From Minisyncoccota bacterium (GTDB taxonomy: Bacteria > Patescibacteriota > Minisyncoccia > Minisyncoccales > Minisyncoccaceae), in assembly GCA_028689175.1 (NCBI GenBank), contig JAQTWS010000016.1, positions 1 to 9,766 on the forward strand: a stretch of DNA of 9,766 nucleotides, written 5' to 3'. The first letter of the stretch is position 1, and each line of letters starts with the position of its first letter. Shown one piece after another: positions 1 to 6,286 of the stretch. A program made the translations under genes and the position numbers. Below the pieces are notes generated by a model. That model saw only the letters and a list, made by a program, of their open reading frames with translations. It made no database searches and had not been told where the DNA came from.

Positions 1-305
1 ATTCTATAAATATCAATGATTTCAAGTAAGCTTTCGTTAGATAAGAGATAGTCGTCAAGGCTGATATAGAAAATGTGTTTGGGATTTATATTTGTATCGA
101 GAAGGTATTTAATCATACATTTCATTAAGGTTGTTTTTCCAATTCTCCTTAATCCAGACAGCATAACGATTTGAGAGGTTGATAAATTTATTTTTAATTT
201 ATCCAAAACTTTTTCTCTATTTATAATGTTATCTAATTTAAATTGTCCCTCCCACCAAGGGTTATATCTATAGAAAATTTGTTCAAAGTCAATTTTATTA
301 TTCAT
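1..305 (-). CDS. AAA family ATPase (AAA_14/DUF4143-like), N-terminal part only
   Basis: The reverse strand reads open from an ATG at 305 to the left edge, giving 101 codons of a protein that continues outside the window. Residues 15-18 are NPWW, and residues 51-61 (GLRRIGKTTLM) are a P-loop with the GxxxxGKT Walker A pattern. A strand ending YISLDDY follows near residue 85. This layout, with a tryptophan-rich N-terminus and then a GxRRxGKTT P-loop, is that of the predicted AAA_14/DUF4143 ATPases, whose role is poorly known; some members have been considered as regulators or toxin-antitoxin-like proteins. The Walker B and C-terminal domain are not visible. The start is well fixed: a consensus promoter ends 6 bases before this ATG and leaves no room for a ribosome binding site. 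The gene diverges from the secreted-protein gene at 401 and shares its control region. Confidence 0.82.
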   Translation of the reverse strand, partial: MNNKIDFEQIFYRYNPWWEGQFKLDNIINREKVLDKLKINLSTSQIVMLSGLRRIGKTTLMKCMIKYLLDTNINPKHIFYISLDDYLLSNESLLEIIDIYR

Positions 306-308
306 AGT

Positions 309-365
309 TATATTATACGATGCCATCGTATATTTTGTCAATATATTATACGATGCCATCGTATA
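309..365. repeat. Two direct copies of a palindromic operator-like site
   Basis: The 19-base sequence TATACGATGCCATCGTATA occurs at 314-332 and again at 347-365. Each copy is a perfect inverted repeat of two 9-base arms around one central base. With five more identical bases on the left, the direct repeat is 24 bases long (309-332 and 342-365) and its period is 33 bases, about three turns of DNA, so bound proteins would sit on the same face. One copy lies between the -35 and -10 boxes of the ATPase promoter and overlaps the -10. The other lies just upstream of that -35 and next to the weak -35 of the rightward gene. This arrangement is what a dimeric repressor site would look like. The regulator itself is not identified in the window. 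Confidence 0.8.
312..341 (-). promoter_or_regulatory. Consensus promoter of the AAA ATPase gene, predicted leaderless
   Basis: Read on the reverse strand there is a perfect TTGACA (341-336), an 18-base spacer, and a perfect TATAAT (317-312). The ATG follows 6 bases later at 305. The expected start of transcription, about 7 bases past the -10, falls on or next to the A of the ATG, so the mRNA should have almost no 5' leader. The spacer is filled by one palindrome copy, which suggests that a strong promoter is kept under a repressor. Confidence 0.75.
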
Positions 366-378
366 GTTTAAAATTTAT

Positions 379-394
379 TATAATTTGTTATAAT
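379..394 (+). promoter_or_regulatory. Putative -10 boxes of the secreted Cys-rich protein gene
   Basis: Two TATAAT hexamers occur at 379-384 and 389-394. The second lies 6 bases before the ATG at 401, the same spacing as on the opposite side of this divergent region. The -35 position (366-371, GTTTAA) matches the consensus poorly and abuts the right-hand palindrome copy (347-365), so the same regulator could act on this gene too. TATAAT is easily found by chance in DNA this AT-rich, so the call rests mainly on the spacing. Confidence 0.45.
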
Positions 395-400
395 AAAAAT

Positions 401-673
401 ATGCATAATAATGTTTTGATAATATTTGCCATAATTGCGATTATTAATTCTTTTTCAGCCTCAGCAAAGCCAGAGAAAATAATTGATTATGAATTAGATT
501 GTGTTAATAATTCTGGAAAATGGGTGAAGAATTATAATGAATGTGAATTTATAGGAAAAAATTGGTGTGATGGGAGGAGGGGTATTTTTGAAGAGTGCGC
601 ATCTGCTTGTAGACATGATCCAAAAAGCGAAATGTGTATTATGGTTTGTGTGCCTGTTTGTAGATTAAGATAA
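401..673 (+). CDS. Small secreted cysteine-rich protein, function unknown
   Basis: This encodes a 90-residue protein. Residues 1-22 form a signal peptide: a short polar N-terminus, a hydrophobic stretch at about 5-15, and ASA before K23 as a likely signal peptidase I site. The mature part has eight cysteines (34, 48, 56, 66, 70, 79, 83, 87), enough for four disulfides, and it ends in a compact block, CASACRHDP followed by CVPVC. Two segments look like copies of one unit: C34..W41..E47-C48 and C56..F63..E65-C66. I associate similar Cys-rich tails with CPR hypothetical proteins, from memory only. An upstream in-frame ATG at 320 would start inside the palindromic repeat and add 27 residues ahead of the signal peptide, so the start at 401 is preferred. 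A Nudix gene follows after 9 bases, probably in the same transcript. No function is assigned. Confidence 0.72.
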   Translation: MHNNVLIIFAIIAIINSFSASAKPEKIIDYELDCVNNSGKWVKNYNECEFIGKNWCDGRRGIFEECASACRHDPKSEMCIMVCVPVCRLR

Positions 674-682
674 ATTTAAGAC

Positions 683-1153
683 ATGCTTTATTCAATTGTT
701 TTAACGATAGTTGTTCAAGATAATAAAATACTTTTACTTAAAAGAAAAAAGGGTGATTTTATTAATTTATTAGCTATTCCTGGAGGTAAAGTTGAGGAAA
801 ATGAGCATATTAAAGATGCAGCAAGAAGAGAGTTAGAAGAAGAATCTGGGATAGAATCAGATTTTAAGGAATATTTAGGCTGTGTTTCTGAAATTTTAAT
901 TGAGAAAAATGTTATTAAAGCTAATTTTATTTTGCATTTATGCGAGCTTATTCCTAAAACAAAAGACATATTAAATGATGTCGAGGGTAAGATGGAATGG
1001 TATAATTTAAATTCTTTAGATGAAATAAAAGAACAAATTATTCCTTCTGATTATGAGATGATTAAAAATTTTGTTTTAAATAAGAATAAAAAATATTTTG
1101 ACTGTATTGAAGAAAAAATAGGGGATAAATATTATATTAGGAAATTTATCTAA
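683..1153 (+). CDS. Nudix hydrolase (MutT-like family)
   Basis: This encodes a 156-residue protein of usual length for a single Nudix domain. Residues 35-57 match the Nudix box GX5EX7REUXEEXGU exactly: G35, E41, R49-E50, E53-E54, G56 and I57. The glutamates of the REXXEE core bind the metal that drives hydrolysis of a nucleoside diphosphate linked to another group. The N-terminal strand (SIVLTIVVQDNKILLLKR) and the C-terminal YYIRKF strand fit the fold. The substrate cannot be read from the sequence; 8-oxo-dGTP or another damaged nucleotide is only the family default. The start 9 bases after the secreted-protein stop lacks a clear ribosome binding site, so translation may be coupled. The last 8 bases overlap the end of the converging comF-like gene. 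Confidence 0.88.
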   Translation: MLYSIVLTIVVQDNKILLLKRKKGDFINLLAIPGGKVEENEHIKDAARRELEEESGIESDFKEYLGCVSEILIEKNVIKANFILHLCELIPKTKDILNDVEGKMEWYNLNSLDEIKEQIIPSDYEMIKNFVLNKNKKYFDCIEEKIGDKYYIRKFI

Positions 1154-1676
1154 ATAAACTAATTATATATATTTTTTTAGCATTCAATGTTTTTATTATT
1201 TTAAAAATATCATCACTAGGATATTTTTTTGTTATAAATAAGATATTTTTTGAATTATTTTTTATTGGAATTTTAGTAAATTTAGATAAGTTTTTTGCTA
1301 TACTTTCAACATCTTCATTTTCAAAACAAATTGCGAAATTATTATCCAAATTTATATTTGTTATATTTTTTAGATGTGTTATAATTAGGTAAGAAAAGTA
1401 TGCGTTTAAATCAGGTATAGTTTTTGACTTTAGGAAAAGTTTTTGACAAATGTATTGTTTTTCATTAAAAATCGTAAATACTGCAGATATTAATTTGGGG
1501 CAATTATCACATACCAATTTGTTTTTTAAAGGATTTTTAATGCAAGCACAATAATTAATTTGATTTAGCTCTATAAGGGAAAGACAATCCTCGCAAAGAT
1601 AAGAACCTTCGCGCTGGCAATTTATACATTTTTTAGGAAAAAATAAGTTTAAAATGTAATTGTATATATTTTTCAT
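1146..1676 (-). CDS. comF: ComF-like protein with zinc-ribbon N-terminus and degenerate phosphoribosyltransferase domain
   Basis: This encodes a 176-residue protein, shorter than the roughly 220-240 residues usual for ComF. After a hydrophobic LFFP stretch, four CxxC or CxC pairs (C17/C20, C28/C31, C43/C45, C56/C59) form the double zinc ribbon typical of ComF. ComF is needed for uptake of single-stranded DNA during natural transformation. The rest follows the phosphoribosyltransferase plan: ESIAKNLSKF matches the region that is usually NQxxLAxxLA, and the C-terminal KKIYIISLFR matches the usual end. The PRPP loop, normally DDVxTTGAT, reads TKKYPSDDI at 149-157, so its key acidic and Thr/Gly residues are gone and PRPP chemistry is unlikely. 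The frame is intact, so this looks like a diverged protein rather than a pseudogene. It diverges from pilM across 39 bases, which fits a role beside a pilus used for DNA uptake. The symbol rests on domain plan only. Confidence 0.68.
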   Translation of the reverse strand: MKNIYNYILNLFFPKKCINCQREGSYLCEDCLSLIELNQINYCACIKNPLKNKLVCDNCPKLISAVFTIFNEKQYICQKLFLKSKTIPDLNAYFSYLIITHLKNITNINLDNNFAICFENEDVESIAKNLSKFTKIPIKNNSKNILFITKKYPSDDIFKIIKTLNAKKIYIISLFR

Positions 1677-1683
1677 TTATGAT

Positions 1684-1712
1684 ATTATATAAAATAATCT
1701 AAAATTGGTAAA
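1684..1712 (-). promoter_or_regulatory. Promoter of the comF-like gene, predicted leaderless
   Basis: On the reverse strand TTTACC (1712-1707) is followed by a 17-base spacer and a perfect TATAAT (1689-1684), then 7 bases to the ATG at 1676. The spacing again puts the transcript start at the start codon. The same 39-base gap must also hold the pilM promoter on the other strand, so the two promoters overlap. Confidence 0.55.
1690..1695 (+). promoter_or_regulatory. Possible -10 box for the pilM operon
   Basis: TAAAAT at 1690-1695 is the best -10 candidate before the pilM ATG at 1716 and would give a leader of about 14 bases. No convincing -35 lies 16-18 bases upstream, and no purine-rich ribosome binding site precedes the ATG. 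This is weak: it rests on the need for a promoter in the short gap between divergent genes. Confidence 0.25.
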
Positions 1713-1715
1713 TAA

Positions 1716-2780
1716 ATGTGGATATTAAGAAAGAAAAAACAATCAACATCGCTTGGAATTGACATAGGATCGAAGGGAATTAAGATTGTGGAGCTTCAAA
1801 AAGAAAAAGATAGAATAGTTTTAAAAAATTACGGGGGATTAAAATTATCTGCTACAAAAAAGGATTCTTTCCAATATTTTGATAAAAGAACGCTTTTACC
1901 TTCTGTTAAAAATGTTTCTCTTGCAATAAGAGCTATTTTAGAAGAGGCTAAAATAGAAACAAAAGAGGTAATTTTTTCTCTTCCTGATTTTTCAACTTTT
2001 TTTACAAGTTTTACATTACCAAAAATGACAGCGGAAGAATTGCCTGATGCGGTTTATTTTGAGGCAAAAAAACACATTCCAATACCTTTTAATGAAGTGG
2101 TTTTAGATTGGGAATTAATAGGAGACAGTGTAAATGAAAAAGAAGGAGAGAATAAAATACTTGTAATGGCAATTTCTAAAACTTTGATTTCAGAATATAA
2201 AAAAATAGCACAGGAGTGCGGGCTTACACTACTTTCCCTTGAGGCTGAGGTAATGGGACTTAAAAGAGCTGTTGTTCCTAAATCTAAAGACAACGTATGT
2301 TTAGTTGAAGTGGGATGTCAAAGTACTACAATAAGCATTGTTAGCGGAGGATTTTTAATTATGAGTGTGTCATTTGATGTAGCAGGTAAAGACTATACAT
2401 ATAGTATTTCAGAATCATTGAATGTAGATTTAAGTGAGGCAGAAAAGATCAAAACCGATCAAGGGTTGAGCAATAAAGATAAAAAAGTTATTGAAGCAAT
2501 AAATCCAATTTTGAAAATAATAGTAGGAAAAATAAAGCAGGTGATTGCTAATTTTGAAGCAAAAAACTCGAAAATTAGTAAAATTATCTTAGTTGGAGGA
2601 GCAGTTAATATGTCAGGACTTTCAGATTATTTTAAAACTAATTTTGAAGATTTGGAAGTGGAAAAAGGTAATGCTTTTGAAAATATATTTTATAATCCAG
2701 AGTTAAAACCGCTTATTCCTGAAATAAGCACTACGTTTAGCATTGCATTAGGAGAAGCTTTAAAAAGATTTAAAGAATAG
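1716..2780 (+). CDS. pilM: Type IV pilus assembly protein PilM (actin-like ATPase)
   Basis: PilM is a cytoplasmic actin-like protein that binds the N-terminal tail of PilN and links the inner-membrane PilN/PilO complex to the motor ATPases. The 354 residues match the usual length. The phosphate-1 strand is at 12-27 (SLGIDIGSKGIKIVEL), phosphate-2 at 194-209 (VCLVEVGCQSTTISIV, with Glu where Asp is common), and the adenosine motif at 287-302 (IILVGGAVNMSGL). EAKKHIPIPF at 116-125 followed by EVVLDWEL is a hallmark of the family. It is the first gene of the pilus operon, and pilN starts 3 bases after its stop. The ATG has no visible Shine-Dalgarno sequence. Nucleotide binding looks possible; activity cannot be judged from sequence. 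Confidence 0.95.
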   Translation: MWILRKKKQSTSLGIDIGSKGIKIVELQKEKDRIVLKNYGGLKLSATKKDSFQYFDKRTLLPSVKNVSLAIRAILEEAKIETKEVIFSLPDFSTFFTSFTLPKMTAEELPDAVYFEAKKHIPIPFNEVVLDWELIGDSVNEKEGENKILVMAISKTLISEYKKIAQECGLTLLSLEAEVMGLKRAVVPKSKDNVCLVEVGCQSTTISIVSGGFLIMSVSFDVAGKDYTYSISESLNVDLSEAEKIKTDQGLSNKDKKVIEAINPILKIIVGKIKQVIANFEAKNSKISKIILVGGAVNMSGLSDYFKTNFEDLEVEKGNAFENIFYNPELKPLIPEISTTFSIALGEALKRFKE

Positions 2781-2783
2781 AAT

Positions 2784-3329
2784 ATGGCAATTGATTTATA
2801 CTCAACAAAACAAGAAAAGCTACCAATTTGGAAAAAAATATTATTTATTTTCTCTATAGTTTTATTATTTATAGTATTAATTATTTTTAGCTATAATCAA
2901 TTTGTTAAAATTCCTCAGAATAATAAAATAATGAGCGAGATTAATATTAAATTAAGCGAACAGGGGACAATTGAACAATTAGCCCAAAAAGAATTAGTTT
3001 TAGATGCTGAAAAAAGAATAAATGAATTTAAAAATATATATGCTGAAAAACCAGTTTTTAATGTTTATTTTAATAAATTTGAAACATGGGTTTATCCAAG
3101 AATATCATTTTCATCATCAATCATTAATGTAAGTGATGCAGAAATAAGTCTTAAAGGTCAAACGGACAGCCTTCAAAGTATTATGCAAGAGATGCTTCTT
3201 TTAGATGCAAAAAATGATATTTTAGGCTATACTATATCTAATATAGAAATGAATGATGGCAAGGTTACATTTAATTTAAATCTTAAGGTTAATCCAGAAT
3301 TATTTAAACATCAAAATGAACAACAATAA
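2784..3329 (+). CDS. pilN: Type IV pilus inner-membrane protein PilN
   Basis: This encodes a 181-residue bitopic protein with a short cytoplasmic N-terminus, one transmembrane helix at about 18-37, then a predicted extracytoplasmic coil and a ferredoxin-like region. The late segment VSDAEISLKGQTDSLQSIM resembles the PilN-family pattern in which a strand is followed by a helix. PilN pairs with PilO through the coils and holds PilM on the cytoplasmic side through its N-terminal tail. That tail usually reads INLLP; here it is MAIDLYSTKQE, so the motif is poorly conserved and the assignment leans on topology and gene order between pilM and pilO. Its last 14 bases overlap the start of pilO, which suggests translational coupling. 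Confidence 0.85.
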   Translation: MAIDLYSTKQEKLPIWKKILFIFSIVLLFIVLIIFSYNQFVKIPQNNKIMSEINIKLSEQGTIEQLAQKELVLDAEKRINEFKNIYAEKPVFNVYFNKFETWVYPRISFSSSIINVSDAEISLKGQTDSLQSIMQEMLLLDAKNDILGYTISNIEMNDGKVTFNLNLKVNPELFKHQNEQQ

Positions 3330-3918
3330 TACACCCTTTGTTATAATTTCAGTTATTTTAATTGTAGTAAGCATAGCATTGTTTTATTTTTTGGTTATAC
3401 CCCAATTTGAAAAGATATCTGTCCAGGAAACGGAAATTTCAAATTTAGAGTATAAATTAGAAAATACAACTAATTATTTTAATGAGATTAAAAAAAATGC
3501 TGAAGAGTTAGAGAAAATAGGGTGGGATGGCGCTGCAAAAAAAATAAATGCTAATTTTATGGATGGTCCATTCTTTGTTCATAATATGGAAGCATATTTA
3601 AAGGGCTTGGTAGCCAGAAGTGGCCTTTATTTAAAAGATTTAAAAATTGAAGGCGTTTCTGAAAGTTTTGAGGTTGGAAAAGAGAACAGCAAGGCTAGCG
3701 GCGAAGATAAAGTTAAGGAAGTTAATGTGTTTTTGGATTTATCAGGAGATTATAATTATTTTAGGAATTTGTTAGATTTATTTAATGGACAAGCTTTAGT
3801 AATTAAAATAAGTGAGATAGAAATTAATAGCGGCAATGATGGAGGTGAATTTCAGAGTGAATCCGTTGTTACTTCTTATTTAAATTTTAAAATAAAAGGA
3901 AATATTCCCTCAAAATAA
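3316..3918 (+). CDS. pilO: Type IV pilus inner-membrane protein PilO
   Basis: This encodes a 200-residue protein with five short N-terminal polar residues, a transmembrane helix at about 7-28, a Glu/Lys-rich coiled coil at about 33-65 (ISNLEYKLENTTNYFNEIKK), and a globular domain ending in a VVTSYLNFKIKG strand. This is the PilO plan: helix, coil, then a ferredoxin-like fold that dimerises with PilN. The FFVHNMEAYLKGLVARSG stretch corresponds to the PilO helix before the first strand, and YNYFRNLLDLFN to its second helix. The start codon lies inside the end of pilN. The start is fixed by the membrane segment, which begins almost at once after the ATG. Confidence 0.88.
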   Translation: MNNNNTPFVIISVILIVVSIALFYFLVIPQFEKISVQETEISNLEYKLENTTNYFNEIKKNAEELEKIGWDGAAKKINANFMDGPFFVHNMEAYLKGLVARSGLYLKDLKIEGVSESFEVGKENSKASGEDKVKEVNVFLDLSGDYNYFRNLLDLFNGQALVIKISEIEINSGNDGGEFQSESVVTSYLNFKIKGNIPSK

Positions 3919-3921
3919 ATT

Positions 3922-4545
3922 ATGGCAATTGAATTTACAGAAAAAGAAAATAATAGTTTTGGTTCAAATAAAATTATTATATTGATAATAGTCTTAATTT
4001 TAGGTATAGTTCTTTTTATATTTTTTAAAAATGGTGCATTTGGCTCAGAGCAAGAAATAACAGATTCAGGACAAATGTTCCAGCCAATAAATATAGACTT
4101 TAATTTTATTTCTTCTGAGCAATTTAAGAGCTTAGAGAATTTCAGAGGTATTCCAGTGCTTCCTGGTTTTTTTGACGCCTCTGATACTAAAACCCAGGCA
4201 GAGAAAATAGAGCACGGAAGGGAAAATCCTTTTAAGGCAGTTTCTTCAGAAGAGATCGAGCTTGCAGTTACAAAAGTGATACAGAAGATTAATACATTTG
4301 AAGAATTGGAAGAAATGAGAAATATAATTCAAAATTCATCTCTTTATCAGCTAAAACAAAAGGAAAGTCTTCTCAAAAAGCTTGATGAACAAAACGAAAT
4401 TTTAGAAAAACTACTAAGAGGAGAAGACGACGAAGAGGCTAGTGAGGAGGGGAATGTGCCACATGATGATGAAAAGGAAGTTTCAACAGGCGAAGATGTG
4501 CCATCAAATGATGATGAAAAGATAGATTATTACAAAGAATGGTAG
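3922..4545 (+). CDS. Membrane-anchored acidic protein in the pilP position
   Basis: This encodes a 207-residue protein with a cytoplasmic tail of about 16 residues, a transmembrane helix at 17-36, and a long extracytoplasmic part. RENPF at 100-104 recalls the RDPF-type motif near the start of the PilP domain, and the place after pilO is where pilP lies in proteobacteria, but I see no clear PilP beta-domain. Instead, residues 110-166 are predicted helix rich in Glu, Lys and Leu. The last 40 residues are strongly acidic, with a short duplicated unit (VPHDDEK at 179-185, VPSNDDEK at 193-200). PilP normally docks on the secretin, and no secretin gene is in the window. It may therefore be a diverged inner-complex subunit that acts without a secretin. 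Its start (MAIE) resembles that of PilN (MAID). The gene ends 1 base before pilB. Confidence 0.7.
   Translation: MAIEFTEKENNSFGSNKIIILIIVLILGIVLFIFFKNGAFGSEQEITDSGQMFQPINIDFNFISSEQFKSLENFRGIPVLPGFFDASDTKTQAEKIEHGRENPFKAVSSEEIELAVTKVIQKINTFEELEEMRNIIQNSSLYQLKQKESLLKKLDEQNEILEKLLRGEDDEEASEEGNVPHDDEKEVSTGEDVPSNDDEKIDYYKEW
4456..4521 (+). repeat. Short internal duplication in the acidic tail of the pilP-position gene
   Basis: The bases at 4456-4476 and 4498-4521 share the run GTGCCA and then ATGATGATGAAAAG-type sequence, coding VPHDDEK and VPSNDDEK. The copies start 42 bases apart, a multiple of three, so the frame is kept. It looks like a small in-frame tandem duplication that lengthened the acidic tail. 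Confidence 0.6.
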
Positions 4546-4546
4546 T

Positions 4547-6286
4547 ATGTTATTTGAAGAATTATTAAGAAGAAATTTAATAAGCGAAGAGGTGTATAAT
4601 AAATGCATTGAAGAGTTTCAATCTTCACAGATGAGCGAGGAAAGAATTATTATACAAAACGAACTACTTGATCAGGGAAAGCTTCTTAATATTAAGGGTG
4701 AGCTTTTAAACACACCTGTTTTTAAGGACGTTAACTCCCTTCAAATTCCTGAACAGGTGCTTTCAATCATTCCTGAGGAGTCAGCTAAATATTATAAAAT
4801 GGTGCCGCTTAGATTAGGGGACGGAATTTTTGAGGTAGGTATGTTAAATCCCGAAGATATTAAAGCAAAAGAAGTTCTGCTATTTTTAGCAAGGCAAAAT
4901 AAAATTGAGACTAAAATATATTTAATTTCTGAAAGCGATTTTGAAGAGATTCTTAAAAAATATAGAAATATAAAAGAAGTTGTGGGGGAGGCGCTTAGCG
5001 AACTTGGGGCAGATGAAAAATCTGATTTAGTTGTTTTGGATGAGGATGAAAAATTAAATAATAAAGAGGATTTACTAGAGGATGAGGCTCCTATTATTAA
5101 GATGGTTGCCGCTATTTTAAGGCACGCCGTTGAGGGAAAAGCATCAGATATTCATATTGAGCCAACAATGTCAGAAGTAAAGATTAGATTTAGGATTGAC
5201 GGAAATCTTTTTGATGCTTTAAAAATTCCTTTAGGAACTCATTCAGCCATTGTTGCAAGAATTAAGATTTTATCCAAATTAAGAATTGATGAAACAAGAA
5301 TGCCACAAGATGGCAGATTTTCTACAAGGATTAGTAGTAAGCAAATAGATTTTAGAGTTTCAACTTTTCCTACAAAATTAGGAGAAAAAGTTGTAATTAG
5401 AATTTTGGATCCTAATGAAGGACTTAGATCTTATAAGGAAATAGGATTATCTGAAAATAATTTAGAAACTTTACGAGAACAGATCAATAAACCATATGGT
5501 ATGATCTTATCAACTGGTCCTACGGGTTCTGGTAAAACAACTACTCTTTATTCTATCTTGCAAGAAATGAATAGGCCAGATGTTAATATTGTTACACTAG
5601 AAGATCCTATTGAATATTTTGTTTCTGGAATAAACCAATCACAAATAAGGCCGGAAATAGGTTATACTTTTGCAAAAGGTTTAAGATCTGTTGTAAGGCA
5701 AGATCCTGATATAATCATGGTTGGAGAGATAAGAGATGAAGAATCTGCTAATTTGGCAACACATGCTGCGCTAACAGGACATATCGTGCTTTCTACAATT
5801 CACACTAATAATGCTATCGGAGTAGTATCTAGATTAGTTGATATGAAAATTAGGCCTTTTTTGATTCCTTCTTCTTTAAATATTTCAATTGGTCAGAGGC
5901 TTGCAAGGAAGTTATGTCCTTATTGCATTGAAAAAATTGAACCTTTACCAAAAATAGAAAAAATGATTATAAGTGAACTTAGTCATATTAAAAAAGACTT
6001 AAGAGATAAGATAAAAATTCCAAATAAAATATATATTTACAAATCAAAAGGGTGTCCAAAATGTAATAACAAAGGAGAAAAAGGAAGAATTGGTATATTT
6101 GAAATATTAAAAATGACAAAAGGGCTTGAAAAAATAATTATTGAAAATCCAACAGAATCAGCTCTTTTGGTTGAAGCAAATAATCAAGGGATGATTAATA
6201 TGAGACAAGATGCCATTATAAAAGCGCTTGAGGGGAAAATTTCAATTGAAGAAGTATTAAGAGTAACTGAAGGTGAACAAATATGA
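4547..6286 (+). CDS. pilB: Type IV pilus extension ATPase PilB
   Basis: PilB is the hexameric cytoplasmic motor that adds pilins at the base of the pilus. The 579 residues match the family. The N-terminal 1-140 resembles one MshEN (T2SSE_N) domain. The core shows KASDIHIEP at 198-206, Walker A GPTGSGKT at 324-331, the Asp box VTLEDPIEY at 349-357, Walker B DPDIIMVGEIRD at 386-397 and the His box to HT at 419-420. Four cysteines (C457, C460, C503, C506) form the zinc site that marks PilB/GspE and is missing from PilT. All catalytic residues are in place. The segment 156-180 is an acidic linker. pilT starts inside its last codon region (ATGA overlap), so the two opposing motors are made from one message. 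Confidence 0.97.
   Translation: MLFEELLRRNLISEEVYNKCIEEFQSSQMSEERIIIQNELLDQGKLLNIKGELLNTPVFKDVNSLQIPEQVLSIIPEESAKYYKMVPLRLGDGIFEVGMLNPEDIKAKEVLLFLARQNKIETKIYLISESDFEEILKKYRNIKEVVGEALSELGADEKSDLVVLDEDEKLNNKEDLLEDEAPIIKMVAAILRHAVEGKASDIHIEPTMSEVKIRFRIDGNLFDALKIPLGTHSAIVARIKILSKLRIDETRMPQDGRFSTRISSKQIDFRVSTFPTKLGEKVVIRILDPNEGLRSYKEIGLSENNLETLREQINKPYGMILSTGPTGSGKTTTLYSILQEMNRPDVNIVTLEDPIEYFVSGINQSQIRPEIGYTFAKGLRSVVRQDPDIIMVGEIRDEESANLATHAALTGHIVLSTIHTNNAIGVVSRLVDMKIRPFLIPSSLNISIGQRLARKLCPYCIEKIEPLPKIEKMIISELSHIKKDLRDKIKIPNKIYIYKSKGCPKCNNKGEKGRIGIFEILKMTKGLEKIIIENPTESALLVEANNQGMINMRQDAIIKALEGKISIEEVLRVTEGEQI

Noticed and set aside
309..365. Start of a CRISPR array
   Set aside because: Only two repeats with a 9-base gap, and the repeat is a full palindrome lying over a promoter; this fits an operator, not a CRISPR.
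320..400. An upstream in-frame ATG that would extend the secreted protein by 27 residues
   Set aside because: It lies inside the palindromic repeat and between the divergent promoter elements, and would bury the signal peptide behind a non-typical N-terminus.
715..969. Reverse-strand open frame of 84 codons within the Nudix gene
   Set aside because: It lies wholly inside a gene with a perfect Nudix box and shows no recognisable motif; open antisense frames are expected by chance.
1151..1180. Possible terminator after the Nudix gene (CTAAA ... TTTTTTTAG)
   Set aside because: The pairing is only A-T and short, and it lies within the coding end of the comF-like gene; too weak to call.
2054..2293. 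Reverse-strand open frame of 79 codons within pilM
   Set aside because: Shadow of a well-conserved gene; no motif or promoter of its own.
6284..6286. Use of TGA as a glycine codon (Gracilibacteria/SR1 code)
   Set aside because: pilB and pilT end naturally at TGA in ATGA overlaps at family-typical lengths, and the genes contain no internal TGA.
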